From positions 62,001 to 126,000 of the forward strand of contig NZ_LN824141.1 in assembly GCF_000953715.1 (NCBI RefSeq): a DNA stretch of 64,000 bases, read 5' to 3'. The DNA comes from Defluviitoga tunisiensis. Its GTDB lineage: Bacteria > Thermotogota > Thermotogae > Petrotogales > Petrotogaceae. A program made the position numbers and the translations under genes. The first letter of the stretch is position 1. Each line of letters opens with the position of its first letter. Below are positions 1 through 9,324 of this stretch, one piece after another. The notes under the pieces were generated by a model that was not told where the DNA came from, searched no databases, and saw nothing but the letters and a program-made list of their open reading frames with translations.

Positions 1-1161
1 ATAATTATCTTATATCTTGTCATACAAGGTTCAAATTTGTTTTTCGCTATCTTGTCAGCAATTGGTTTTTTATTATTTTTGTTATCCATTTCATTGTTAA
101 TAGGATTAGTCATGTCATTTTTCATTGGGAAAACCTCTGCAAAACGTTTAGGTCAATTGATGTATTTCGTTGCAATAATTCTTATTGTGCTAGTTCCGCA
201 AATCTTACCACAAAAAATGGGCTCCAATCCGGAAGATATTTTAGAAATGTTTGGCAACAGTGTCAAAATTTTTATGTCTCCTATCTGGCCTCACACTCAA
301 TTCATGTTGGCCTCAGATGGAAATATTTATTCATTGATTTTCATTTATGTAATTTCAGCTGTAATCTTTTATCTTATATATAGATACTCAACTAATTTAG
401 ATTTTTCAACTGCACGAAAGAAATCTAAAGTTAATAAAGTAGAAAAATTTAAAGGAAGTCGACAACCCTTACTCAAAAAAGAAATAAAATTGCTATTTAG
501 AAATTCTCAGTTAATATTTATGATACTTTATCCATTGATATTTCCGATCATTTTTTCTTTTTCAGGCATTAATAAACTGACTTACATTGCAATGTTGTTC
601 ATGCTTATTGCAGCAAACTATACAGCTTTGATTACATCTATGATGCTCGCAGAAGAAATAAAAATATGGCCAGTTCCTAAATTATTTCCTTACTCCACAA
701 AAACCATGGTTAACTCGAAAGTTTTGCTTTCTTCCAGCCTTTTTGTCATAGAATTTTTGGCTATCTCTCTCGTTTATTTTTTCGTTTTTGAAACTAACTT
801 TTTTGAATTGTTCCTTATTATTCCAACATTGATTTTACTTTATTATTCGTCACTAATCGGTGCTAGATTTTTTCTTTCAGATCCAAACAGAGATGTATCT
901 CAAAGTAACAAAGTATTTAAAGGTAAAGAAATTTTAATAATTGAAAGTATAACCATGGGGTATGCAATAGCTATTTTTGGTTTACTTCTTTTATACGACG
1001 TTATATTAACAGAAGGTCTAATGTGGATTTTCGAAAAAATGGGAATGTTTTTATCCTCTGTGATTATTTTAGGAACCGTTTTAACATTGATGTTGATCAT
1101 TATCTTTTCGATTAGAAAAGAACTTAAAAAAATTGATAGGTACATAGAACAAATGGAATAA
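1..1161 (+). CDS. ABC-2-type transporter permease, 5'-truncated by window edge
   Basis: The reading frame is open from base 1, so the true start lies upstream of the window. The visible 386 codons encode a polytopic membrane protein: hydrophobic segments fill roughly the first 60 residues, a segment near residue 110, and at least six more between about 165 and 370, with a charged cytoplasmic loop (many Lys/Arg) near residues 130-160 and a basic C-terminal tail. This is the usual look of permease subunits that pair with a separate ATPase in ABC-2 exporters, and an ATPase gene would be expected just upstream. No substrate can be inferred. It converges with uvrA, separated only by a shared hairpin terminator. 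Family assignment is by hydrophobic pattern only and is moderate. Confidence 0.55.
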   Translation: MIILYLVIQGSNLFFAILSAIGFLLFLLSISLLIGLVMSFFIGKTSAKRLGQLMYFVAIILIVLVPQILPQKMGSNPEDILEMFGNSVKIFMSPIWPHTQFMLASDGNIYSLIFIYVISAVIFYLIYRYSTNLDFSTARKKSKVNKVEKFKGSRQPLLKKEIKLLFRNSQLIFMILYPLIFPIIFSFSGINKLTYIAMLFMLIAANYTALITSMMLAEEIKIWPVPKLFPYSTKTMVNSKVLLSSSLFVIEFLAISLVYFFVFETNFFELFLIIPTLILLYYSSLIGARFFLSDPNRDVSQSNKVFKGKEILIIESITMGYAIAIFGLLLLYDVILTEGLMWIFEKMGMFLSSVIILGTVLTLMLIIIFSIRKELKKIDRYIEQME

Positions 1162-1195
1162 AATAAAGCTCCTTAAAAGGAGCTTTATTTTATTT
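1161..1195. terminator. bidirectional intrinsic terminator
   Basis: An inverted repeat with arms AAATAAAGCTCCTT and AAGGAGCTTTATTT is flanked by A-rich and T-rich runs on both strands. It sits between the convergent permease gene and uvrA and can end transcription from both sides. Confidence 0.85.
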
Positions 1196-4042
1196 ATTAA
1201 CAACTTTATTAACGTTTTTCTCCAATACTTTGCTTAGATAATAGCCTGTATATGTTCCGCTTTCTACTATATCTTCAGGAGTTCCAATAGCAACAACCCT
1301 ACCGCCATTTTCTCCACCATCAGGACCTAAATCTATTATGTAATCAGCATTCTTTATAATATCTAACTCATGCTCAATAACAATAACTGTATTACCTTTT
1401 TCAACTAATAAATTGAGAACTTTAAGCAGCTTTTTAATATCCTCAAAATGCAATCCCGTTGTAGGTTCATCAAGAATATAAATCGTATTTCCCGTTGCTT
1501 TTTTTCTTAATTCAGAAGTTAACTTTATTCGTTGGGCTTCTCCACCTGATAAAGTCGTCGCAGGTTGGCCCAATCTAATATACCCCAATCCTACATCCTG
1601 CAATAACTGCAATATGTTATTTATCGCAGGTAAATTCCTAAAAAAATCCAAAGCTTCATCCACTGTCATATCCAAAACATCAGAAATATTTTTACCTTTA
1701 TACGTAACCTTCAAAGTTTCTTTGTTGTACCTTTTACCTTTACATACATCACATGTAACATAAACATCTGGTAAAAATTGCATCTCAATTTTTAAGACCC
1801 CATGCCCCTTACATGCTTCACATCTTCCACCTTTAACATTAAAACTAAATCTTCCTTTGTCGTATCCCCTTATTTTTGCTTCAGGAGTCTGGGCAAAAAC
1901 TTCTCTAATAAAATCAAAAACACCTGTATATGTAGCAGGATTACTTCGAGGTGTTCTACCAATTGGGCTCTGATCTATTGAAATTACGCTATCTATATAT
2001 TCCAACCCTTCAATTTTTTGATATTTACCAGGTCTAGTTTTAGAATTGTACAATTCTTTCTGAAGAGCAGGATATAATGTATCCATAATCAATGAAGATT
2101 TACCAGAACCAGAAACTCCAGTTACTACAACAAATTTACCCAAAGGTATCTCCACATCTATATTTTTCAAATTGTTATGGGATGCACCTATAATTTTCAA
2201 AGATTGATTCTTTTCTACCCTCTTTTTTTCTAATATCTCTATTGTCTTTTGCCCTGCCAAATATTTTCCAGTTAAAGAATTGCCCGGGTTTTCAATTAAC
2301 TTATTGGTAGGTCCCTGATAAATTACTCTGCCACCATTGGCGCCTGCGCCAGGCCCTAAATCTATTATATAATCTGAAGATCTTATAACATTTTCATCAT
2401 GCTCTACTACTATTACTGTATTGTCTAGATCCCTAAGCTTTTCTAAAGTATCTATTAATTTATCATTATCTCTTTGATGAAGTCCAATAGTTGGTTCATC
2501 TAGTACATAGGTTACACCAGTTAAACCTGAGCCTATTTGGGTAGCAAGCCTTACTCTTTGAGACTCTCCACCTGATAGAGTAGTAGCATTTCTACCAAGT
2601 GTCAAATAATCTAGTCCTACATCAACCAAGAAAGTCAATCTTCTTTTAATTTCACGAAGTAATTCTCTAACAATTTCCATTTCAAATTCACTTAAATGCA
2701 AAGTTTCAAAGAATACTTTTAATTCTCCTATTGGTATTTCAGTAATGTCATAAATATTGTAACCATTAAGTTTAACGCTTAACGCTTCTTCTCTTAGTCT
2801 TTTACCTTTACAAGTTTGACATGTTTTTTGAATCATAAAATTATTTTCTATCCAATCTTTGATTTCTTTTGAATCTGTTTCTCTATACCTTCTTTCGTAC
2901 CAATTAACCATACCTTCAAATTCCCTTGTAAACTCATATGATTCTCCATTACTTTTTGAAAATGAGAAATCTATTTCTCTATTTGTACCATATAATAGTG
3001 CATTTATAATCTTCTGTGGCATATCCTTTAACTTTTTTGAAGGATCTTCTCCATAACTTCTCACAACTTCCTTCATCATATTTACCATAAAAGTATCTTT
3101 GCCCATATTCATAGCTGCTCCATCTTCTAGAGATTTATTCATATCAAATATATAGTCGGGCTCTACTTCTAATTTAAAACCTAATCCATGACATTCTGGA
3201 CATGCACCATATGGGCTATTAAATGAAAAGAGTTTTGGATTTATTTCAGGAAAACTGTATCCACATTTAGGACACGCCAAATTTTCGGAGAACATTTGAA
3301 TTGAAAGAACTTTTTCATCTTTATCCACTTCTCTAATTTCTACAAATCCTTCTCCTTCTTTTAATGCAATTTCAACAGCTTCATATATCCTCTCAAAGTT
3401 ATCCTTTCGCAACTTTATTCTATCCACTAAAAGATTTATAGTATGTCTAACTGTTTTAGTTAATGAATCAACCTCATCAAGATCAAACAGTTCTCCATCA
3501 ATTTCTAACCTTTTAAAACCAGAAATTTTCATGTTACTTATTTCTTTTCTGAATTCACCCTTTTTTTCTTTTGCTATTGGTGCAAAGATGTATAACCTAG
3601 CATCTTCTTTAAAATTTTTATAAATATTATCTACAATCTCGTCTACTGTAGAACTTTCTAACGGTATTTCACATTTTGGACAAAAAGCTTTTCCAACTCT
3701 TGCAAACAAAACTCTTATATAATCGTATATTTCTGTTATGGTTCCTACAGTAGATCTTGGATTATGACTAACAGATTTTTGTTCAATTGCAATTGCGGGT
3801 GAAAGGCCTTCTATTAATTCAACGTCTGGTTTTTTTAAATTTCCTAAGAATTGTCTAGCATATGTTGAAACAGACTCTAAATATCTTCTTTGACCTTCAG
3901 CATATATAGTATCTAGCGCTAAAGTAGATTTTCCTGAACCTGATAAACCAGTTATTACAGTAAATGTATTCTTAGGTATTTGAATATCAATGTTTTTTAA
4001 ATTATGTTCTCTCGCCCCAATTATTCTAATCCACTTTTCCAT
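1190..4042 (-). CDS. uvrA: excinuclease ABC subunit A
   Basis: UvrA is the damage-recognising dimeric ATPase of nucleotide excision repair; it loads UvrB on lesions. At 950 residues it has the family's normal length. Two ABC modules are visible: Walker [10 protein letters not shown] near residue 33 and GVSGSGKSS near residue 650, each with its own LSGGE signature (about 495 and 835) and ILDEPT Walker B. Zinc-binding CxxC pairs occur near residues 120, 255-290, 415 and 745-775, including the CEACKGHG...CDVCKGKR motif typical of UvrA. The ATG start overlaps no neighbour. It follows uraA on the same strand after a 104-bp gap holding a TATAAT-like box on the minus strand (4075-4080), so it may have its own promoter. 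Nothing is truncated. Confidence 0.97.
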   Translation of the reverse strand: MEKWIRIIGAREHNLKNIDIQIPKNTFTVITGLSGSGKSTLALDTIYAEGQRRYLESVSTYARQFLGNLKKPDVELIEGLSPAIAIEQKSVSHNPRSTVGTITEIYDYIRVLFARVGKAFCPKCEIPLESSTVDEIVDNIYKNFKEDARLYIFAPIAKEKKGEFRKEISNMKISGFKRLEIDGELFDLDEVDSLTKTVRHTINLLVDRIKLRKDNFERIYEAVEIALKEGEGFVEIREVDKDEKVLSIQMFSENLACPKCGYSFPEINPKLFSFNSPYGACPECHGLGFKLEVEPDYIFDMNKSLEDGAAMNMGKDTFMVNMMKEVVRSYGEDPSKKLKDMPQKIINALLYGTNREIDFSFSKSNGESYEFTREFEGMVNWYERRYRETDSKEIKDWIENNFMIQKTCQTCKGKRLREEALSVKLNGYNIYDITEIPIGELKVFFETLHLSEFEMEIVRELLREIKRRLTFLVDVGLDYLTLGRNATTLSGGESQRVRLATQIGSGLTGVTYVLDEPTIGLHQRDNDKLIDTLEKLRDLDNTVIVVEHDENVIRSSDYIIDLGPGAGANGGRVIYQGPTNKLIENPGNSLTGKYLAGQKTIEILEKKRVEKNQSLKIIGASHNNLKNIDVEIPLGKFVVVTGVSGSGKSSLIMDTLYPALQKELYNSKTRPGKYQKIEGLEYIDSVISIDQSPIGRTPRSNPATYTGVFDFIREVFAQTPEAKIRGYDKGRFSFNVKGGRCEACKGHGVLKIEMQFLPDVYVTCDVCKGKRYNKETLKVTYKGKNISDVLDMTVDEALDFFRNLPAINNILQLLQDVGLGYIRLGQPATTLSGGEAQRIKLTSELRKKATGNTIYILDEPTTGLHFEDIKKLLKVLNLLVEKGNTVIVIEHELDIIKNADYIIDLGPDGGENGGRVVAIGTPEDIVESGTYTGYYLSKVLEKNVNKVVNK

Positions 4043-4146
4043 AAGAAGCCTCCCACTGTTGTAAAGTCAACAATATTATACTACTCAAAAATTAATTCTA
4101 TGAGAAGCTAATTTTATCTTTTGAAAAAATGCCGAAAGACTCCCTT

Positions 4147-5370
4147 TCACTTAATTTCTATGTACTCTTTTTTATCTGAAACCTTGACTTTTTTATCTGC
4201 TTTTTTTAGCAGCTCATCGGGAAGAATTAGATTTAAAGAAATTCCAACTAACGAACTTAAAGCCACTCCTGCCATTTCAAAATTTCCTATAGTTATTTTT
4301 ACCCCACCTAGTCCAATAGTAAGCATCACTGCAATAATCATTAAAACTTTAGGATTATCAAAATTTACCTTAGAATTAGCTAATGTTTTAACCCCAATTG
4401 AGGCTATCATTCCAAAAAGAATAAAACTCACACCTCCAATTACTGCATGTGGAATAGTCTGTAAAAATAAACCGGCTTTATTAAAAAAAGAAAATGCTAT
4501 TGCAAGAACTGCTGCAATTCTTAATGTTCTAGGATCATAATTTTTAGTTATGGCAAGTACCCCAGTATTTTCACTATATGTAGTATTAGGAACAGAACCC
4601 ATTAAACCTGCAAACATTGTAGCTAAACCATCTCCAATTAATGTCCTGTGTAAACCCGGATCTTTGACAAAATCCTTACCAACAACACTACCATTAGTAG
4701 TTATGTCTCCAATATGTTCCATAAAGGTGGCCAACACAACTGGAGCAATTATTAATATTGCATCCAACCTAAACTTAGGAATTACAAACTCGGGAACAGC
4801 AAACACTGATCCTGCTTTTAATATAGAAAAATCAACCTCACCCATTAAAGATGCTACTATGTATCCTACTGACATTCCAATAATAACTGATAAATTACTT
4901 ACAAAACCTTTTGTCAATGTAGAAATTAATAAAGCAGTTGAAAGAGCAACTAATGCTATTATCCAATTTTCAGAGGCCATACTTACTGCAGTTGGAGCTA
5001 GTGTCATGCCAATAATTATTATCATTGTTCCTACAATATGTGGTGGAAATAATTTCGAAATTTTTTCTACCCCTACGATCTTAACAATCATCGCAAAAAC
5101 CAAATAAAGAGCTCCCGCAACAACAGAACCCCCAGCAGCATAAGCATAATCTCCTGTTTGGGTAAAAACAGTGATTAAAGGTGCTACAAAAGCAAAGCTA
5201 GAACCAAGAAAAACAGGAACCTTCATCTTAGTACAAATATGAAATATAAGCGTACCAACCCCTGCAGAAAATAAAGCTAACTTTGGATCTATACCCACCA
5301 ATAATGGAACTAAAATAGTTGCACCAAACGCAGCAAGCAAGTGTTGTAACCCTAAAACAAATTTTTTCAC
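4147..5370 (-). CDS. uraA: uracil/xanthine permease (NCS2 family)
   Basis: A 407-residue integral membrane protein of the nucleobase-cation symporter-2 family, expected to import uracil (or xanthine) with protons. It starts KKFVLGLQHLLAAFGAT, the typical first helix of UraA/PyrP proteins, and continues with about 12-14 hydrophobic segments and the conserved stretch THxENTG-like 'NTTYSENTGVLAITK' near residue 265. The GTG start is preceded by GGGAGGG. It is the last gene of the pyrC-pyrK-pyrD-uraA cluster, which favours uracil as substrate because salvage and synthesis genes are grouped. An 83-bp gap before it holds the TTTCTAAAGTGAG motif found upstream of several other genes here, so it may also be transcribed separately. 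Confidence 0.9.
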   Translation of the reverse strand: MKKFVLGLQHLLAAFGATILVPLLVGIDPKLALFSAGVGTLIFHICTKMKVPVFLGSSFAFVAPLITVFTQTGDYAYAAGGSVVAGALYLVFAMIVKIVGVEKISKLFPPHIVGTMIIIIGMTLAPTAVSMASENWIIALVALSTALLISTLTKGFVSNLSVIIGMSVGYIVASLMGEVDFSILKAGSVFAVPEFVIPKFRLDAILIIAPVVLATFMEHIGDITTNGSVVGKDFVKDPGLHRTLIGDGLATMFAGLMGSVPNTTYSENTGVLAITKNYDPRTLRIAAVLAIAFSFFNKAGLFLQTIPHAVIGGVSFILFGMIASIGVKTLANSKVNFDNPKVLMIIAVMLTIGLGGVKITIGNFEMAGVALSSLVGISLNLILPDELLKKADKKVKVSDKKEYIEIK

Positions 5371-5401
5371 TAAACTCCCTCCCTGTTTATTTGCTCTTTT
5401 T

Positions 5402-5440
5402 ACTCACTTTAGAAATTATAAAATGTGCATTATATATTAG
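5402..5440 (-). promoter_or_regulatory. -10 box plus TTTCTAAAGTGAG motif upstream of uraA
   Basis: On the minus strand a TATAAT hexamer is followed by TTTTATAATTTCTAAAGTGAG. The last part matches the end of repeat module B found before rimO, the ferritin-like gene, ridA, manC and hisS, here as a degenerate palindrome. It sits about 35-65 bp before the uraA GTG start. Function as promoter/operator is inferred. Confidence 0.5.
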
Positions 5441-5453
5441 AAACAACAAATAT

Positions 5454-6293
5454 TCACAAATCGTCAATAATATTAATTGGTAATTGTGGATCCATCATAA
5501 CTCCATAACCAATACCTACTAAAGTCGCCCCAACTTTTAAAAATTCTAAAACATCAGCTTTGCTAACAACGCCTCCCATCCCAATTATAGAAACATCAGG
5601 AAAGATTTTTTTAACTCTGTAAATACAGCTCAAGGCCAAAGGTTTTATTATAGGACCACTTACTCCTCCAAATCCACGTGAAAGTTCTACGGGATTATTC
5701 TTATCTAAATTCACTTTAGTCCCTTTTGGAGCGTTAATAAGGGTTAAACCATCAGCCCCGTTTTCAAGTACAATTTTAGCCAACTCTTCCAAATTACATT
5801 CAATACCTAGTTTTACAAATAAAGGCTTTTGCGATATCTTACTCGCTTGTTTAACAATCTTTTTTGTTTCTTCTAAATCATTTAAGATCGTGTCGCCTCC
5901 CTTATCAACATTAGGACAAGAAAGATTGAGTTCAATAATTTTTATATTGGTATTGTTAAGATTTTTGATCATATAACAAAATTCTTCAACGTTATAACCT
6001 CCTATACTTGCAATAACGTTGGTATTGAGTTCGTTTAAAAATGGCAGATCATCATTTAAAAAGGAGTCAAACCCCGAATTTTCTAATCCTATTGAATTAA
6101 TTACTCCATTATCAATGTTTATTATTCTTGGTGGTGGGTTCCCAATTTTAGGCTTAAAGGTAATAGTTTTAGTTGTGAATCCTCCGAGTTTAGATAGATC
6201 TATGAATTCATTTAATTCTCTACCATTTCCTCCAGGTCCCGAAGCAATAACAATTGGATTTTTAAATTTAATCCCAAGAACATCTACTTCCAC
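5454..6293 (-). CDS. pyrD: dihydroorotate dehydrogenase, class 1B catalytic subunit
   Basis: PyrD oxidises dihydroorotate to orotate in pyrimidine synthesis. The 279-residue TIM-barrel protein has the family N-terminus (VDVLGIKFKNPIVIASG), the active-site loop LNLSCPNVDKGG with the catalytic Cys near residue 130, the FMN-binding GGVSGPIIKP near 200 and IIGMGGV near 240. The catalytic Cys (rather than Ser) and the adjacent pyrK gene identify the NAD-linked class 1B enzyme. Its GTG start lies inside the last codons of pyrK (10-bp overlap) behind AGGTGA, pointing to translational coupling. The C-terminus ends soon after the final barrel motif, a little shorter than many homologues (about 300 residues). 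Confidence 0.95.
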   Translation of the reverse strand: MEVDVLGIKFKNPIVIASGPGGNGRELNEFIDLSKLGGFTTKTITFKPKIGNPPPRIINIDNGVINSIGLENSGFDSFLNDDLPFLNELNTNVIASIGGYNVEEFCYMIKNLNNTNIKIIELNLSCPNVDKGGDTILNDLEETKKIVKQASKISQKPLFVKLGIECNLEELAKIVLENGADGLTLINAPKGTKVNLDKNNPVELSRGFGGVSGPIIKPLALSCIYRVKKIFPDVSIIGMGGVVSKADVLEFLKVGATLVGIGYGVMMDPQLPINIIDDL

Positions 6294-7006
6294 TCTAAAT
6301 TCACCTCATTTGCTTTGAAAATAGGTCCATCCTTACATACCATCTTAACACCAGCTACAGTTTGAACAGGACAACCCTTACATAAACCAGACCCACATCC
6401 CATATTTTCTTCAAGGGAAACATAAGAACGATTCTTCATATTTGGAAAAGTGTCAAAAAAACTATTTAACAATCCTTTACTACCGCAAAGTATGGCTCCT
6501 GAATTTTCCAGTTTTTCTTGATTTTGAGATAGAAATTCTACTGGAGTCATTCCCATAATGTCGTCTATGAACAAAGTCAGTTTTGGAAGAATTGATTGTA
6601 TGTATACCTCTTTAAAAGAAAATAGTGTGTCTTTTACTAACTGTGGATATTCTTTAGAAAAATAAATTAAAGGTGCTGAACCACATCCTCCACCTAACAG
6701 AATATATTTTTTTGTTAAATCAATTTTGTTGATTATTGGTACTCCATATGGTCCTCTTATAAGAAGAGAGTCTCCATACTTCAGAGAAGAAATTTTCTCA
6801 GTAAAAGATCCCACAATTTTTATTAGAAAAGATAAATAATTACCCTTTTCATCCATTACTGAAAAGGGTTTTGGTAAATTGAGAGAATCTAATAAATTTA
6901 ACATAAAAAATTGACCAGGTTTTGAATTGAAGGTTTTATTTGTCTCAACAGTTAGAACAAAATAGTCTTTAATTACTTTTTTTTCAATAACTTTAACTAG
7001 TTCCAC
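6284..7006 (-). CDS. pyrK: dihydroorotate dehydrogenase electron transfer subunit
   Basis: PyrK carries FAD and a [2Fe-2S] cluster and passes electrons from PyrD to NAD+. The 240-residue protein shows the ferredoxin-reductase fold: GPYGVPI and LLGGGCGSAPLIYF nucleotide-binding stretches near residues 85 and 105, and a C-terminal cluster site CGSGLCKGCPVQ plus a fourth Cys in MVCKDGPIF (about residues 203-227). These four Cys match the PyrK pattern. It overlaps pyrC by 10 bp at its start and pyrD by 10 bp at its end, so the three form a tightly coupled operon. No anomalies seen. Confidence 0.95.
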   Translation of the reverse strand: MELVKVIEKKVIKDYFVLTVETNKTFNSKPGQFFMLNLLDSLNLPKPFSVMDEKGNYLSFLIKIVGSFTEKISSLKYGDSLLIRGPYGVPIINKIDLTKKYILLGGGCGSAPLIYFSKEYPQLVKDTLFSFKEVYIQSILPKLTLFIDDIMGMTPVEFLSQNQEKLENSGAILCGSKGLLNSFFDTFPNMKNRSYVSLEENMGCGSGLCKGCPVQTVAGVKMVCKDGPIFKANEVNLEWK

Positions 7007-8286
7007 GTAAATCTTCCTCCTATAATTTTTATTACACCTGATACCATAACCATTTCTATTTTCCCAGGCAATGTTGAACCTAAAAAGGGAGTATTTTTTC
7101 CTTTAGAGACAAGTGATTTCTCTTCAACAAGCCATTCTTTTTCCAAATCCAATAAAACTAAATCAGCCAAATATCCCTCTTTTATATCTCCTATTAATCC
7201 CAAATCAAAAATCTTCGCAGGAAAATAAGTTACTTTATCAATTAACCTAGAAAAATCTATCTCATGGTTTTTAGAAATTAATATCAGGGATGAAAGCAGG
7301 GTTTCTACACCTGAGATCCCGTATGGTGCTTTAGTAAAATCTACAGATTTTTCTTCTTTAGTATAAGGTGCGTGATCACTTACAATAATATCTATAGTTC
7401 CATCTTTTATTCCTTCTATTAGGGCTAATTGATCATCAATTGTCGGAAGTGGGGGATTAACTTTTTTACTGGAAGAAAAATCTGAAATACTTTTGTCGGT
7501 AAAAAGAAGGTGATTATGAGTAACCTCAGAAGTAACTGGAATATTCTTTGTTTTTGCATTTCTTATTAAGTCAACTGACGATTTTGTAGAAAGATGAGCA
7601 ATATGAATATGAGATTGAGTATATCGAGCCATTTCTATATCTCTAGCTACCATTATAGATTCAGCTACATCGGGAACCCCTGAAATACCATAATAATTAG
7701 AATAAAACCCCTCTCTAATACAACCCAGTTTTGATAACTCTTTGACTTCACAATGATTAATAATAGGTTTTTTTATCTTTTTTGTTATTTCCAAAGCTCT
7801 TAATAATAAATATGGATCTTCAACAGGATTTCCATCATCACTAAACGCCACAATCCCTCTATTACTAATCTTTTCCATCTCAACTAATTCTTTTCCTTCT
7901 CTTTTTTTTGTTACAGCTGATATAGAAAACAATTTAGCTAAATTAAGTTTTTCTGACTTTAGATTCAAATAATCTACAAGATAGGGATTATCAATGCAAG
8001 GATCCGTATTCGGCATCACCCCAACAGAAGTTACCCCACCATTCAATGCAGCTTTTAATCCTGTTTCTAAATTTTCTCTCTCTTCAAATCCTGGGTCCCT
8101 TAAATGAACGTGCATATCTATTAAACCTGGAATAAGTTTTTTAAACTTCGCATCAATAACCAAATTAAAATTACCCTCTATCTCTGTATCGCTAATCTGG
8201 CTTATTCTTTCATTTTCAATAACTATATTTTTTATTCCATTCGTTGAATGAGAAGTTGTATTGGCATTTTTTATAAGTATCTTCAT
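6997..8286 (-). CDS. pyrC: dihydroorotase
   Basis: PyrC cyclises carbamoyl-aspartate to dihydroorotate. The 429-residue amidohydrolase has the metal-binding DMHVHLRDPGFE near residue 57, further His ligands in NHCEV (about 180) and HIAHLS (about 232), and the catalytic Asp in VSDHAPYT near 305; this length and pattern match class I dihydroorotases. The ATG start is preceded by GGGAAGGAATT. It is the first gene of the minus-strand pyr cluster. pyrB, pyrE and pyrF are not in this window. The 115-bp stretch upstream ends in a hairpin that reads as a terminator in the pyrC direction, suggesting control by attenuation. Confidence 0.95.
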   Translation of the reverse strand: MKILIKNANTTSHSTNGIKNIVIENERISQISDTEIEGNFNLVIDAKFKKLIPGLIDMHVHLRDPGFEERENLETGLKAALNGGVTSVGVMPNTDPCIDNPYLVDYLNLKSEKLNLAKLFSISAVTKKREGKELVEMEKISNRGIVAFSDDGNPVEDPYLLLRALEITKKIKKPIINHCEVKELSKLGCIREGFYSNYYGISGVPDVAESIMVARDIEMARYTQSHIHIAHLSTKSSVDLIRNAKTKNIPVTSEVTHNHLLFTDKSISDFSSSKKVNPPLPTIDDQLALIEGIKDGTIDIIVSDHAPYTKEEKSVDFTKAPYGISGVETLLSSLILISKNHEIDFSRLIDKVTYFPAKIFDLGLIGDIKEGYLADLVLLDLEKEWLVEEKSLVSKGKNTPFLGSTLPGKIEMVMVSGVIKIIGGRFTWN

Positions 8287-8401
8287 AATTCCTTCCCCTT
8301 TCTAGATTATTATGAACTTAAGAATCACAGAACTATTTTTTATACTTATTCAAAGTTAAAAAGTACTAAAAGTGCCAAGCCTATTTCTATAGCGAATATA
8401 G

Positions 8402-8440
8402 AAAAAAAGCACCTGCCTACAAAGACAAGTGCTTTTTATA
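8402..8440 (-). terminator. terminator-like hairpin in the pyr operon leader
   Basis: Read on the minus strand, AAAAAGCACTTG pairs with CAGGTGCTTTTT across a 10-nt loop and is followed by seven T in total. It lies about 115 nt before pyrC in a divergent intergenic region, so no upstream minus-strand gene needs it. A second short hairpin (CTATA-TTCGC-TATAG) follows. This arrangement fits a transcription attenuator for the pyr genes; the sensing mechanism is unknown. Confidence 0.55.
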
Positions 8441-8670
8441 ATACTTAGATATATAATAATTATTGGTTTCTACATATAATAATATATATTTATTTTTTTG
8501 GGTGAAAAAAAAATCCTGCATTTATATTTTTACCTACCTAATATTTATTGATAAATATTTTACCATCACGATTATTTATTTTGATTGCTTTACTGTTAAT
8601 TTTGAAATAATATCAAGTTAACCATGCCCCCACTCCTTGTCTTTCTAACAAATATTTATTATTCAAAATC

Positions 8671-8679
8671 TGTTATAAT
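8671..8679 (+). promoter_or_regulatory. extended -10 promoter element before the macrodomain gene
   Basis: TGTTATAAT matches an extended -10 (TGnTATAAT). It lies about 88 bp before the macrodomain start. The 8287-8766 gap otherwise holds only the pyr leader and AT-rich sequence with no visible gene. Confidence 0.45.
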
Positions 8680-8766
8680 ATTAGAAATATAATACTTTAT
8701 AATTTTTCTGTTAGTAATAATATTTATATTTCTAAATAGGTATCTGTGAATGTGGAGGAATAAAAA

Positions 8767-9324
8767 ATGAACAAAATTGTAAATCAAATTAATTTAAATA
8801 ACGTTTTTATAAAAATCATATATGGAGACATCACGGAAGAAAAGGTTGACGCAATTGTCAATGCTGCTAATTCTGAATTAAAACATGGAGGGGGTGTAGC
8901 AGAAACAATTGCAAAAAAAGGTGGGCCTACCATACAAGAAGAATCAAATGAATATGTTAAAAAACATGGATTTATTAAAACCGGAAATGTAGCAGTAACT
9001 GGTGGAGGAAAACTAAATTGTAAATATATAATTCATGCTGTAGGACCTATTTGGAAAGATGGAACAAATAATGAAGAAATACTTTTATATAGCGCAGTTT
9101 ATAACTCATTAACAAAAGCTGATGAGTTAGGGCTAAAATCAATCGCACTTCCCGCAATCAGCGCTGGTATTTTTGGCTATCCAATTGAAAAAGCAGTAAA
9201 AATGTATTTTGCAGCCGTTTATGATTTTATTTGTCACAGCTCTAAATCTTTAAAAGAGATACGTTTTGTTGTGTATGATGAAAAACTATTAGAATACTTC
9301 TTGAAAGAATTTGATATTCAATGA
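8767..9324 (+). CDS. macro domain (ADP-ribose-binding) protein
   Basis: A single 185-residue macro domain. It shows the ADP-ribose-binding signatures: GDITEEKVDAIVNAANSEL near residues 20-38, a GGGVAETIAKKGG loop near 42, TGGGKLNCKYIIHAVGPIW near 78-97 and ALPAISAGIFGYP near 132. Homologues of this type remove ADP-ribose from proteins or hydrolyse O-acetyl-ADP-ribose. GGAGG precedes the ATG. The stop overlaps the next start by 4 bp (ATGA), so it is coupled to the adenylating enzyme downstream. The biological partner is unknown; an ADP-ribosylation-reversal or metabolite-repair role is family knowledge, not something this sequence proves. Confidence 0.88.
   Translation: MNKIVNQINLNNVFIKIIYGDITEEKVDAIVNAANSELKHGGGVAETIAKKGGPTIQEESNEYVKKHGFIKTGNVAVTGGGKLNCKYIIHAVGPIWKDGTNNEEILLYSAVYNSLTKADELGLKSIALPAISAGIFGYPIEKAVKMYFAAVYDFICHSSKSLKEIRFVVYDEKLLEYFLKEFDIQ

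Noticed and set aside
4550-5107. Long open frame antisense to uraA
   Set aside because: A shadow of the transporter's codon usage; no ribosome site or known domain. The same applies to other antisense frames, such as 35096-35488 opposite nifS and 41094-41429 opposite mscS.
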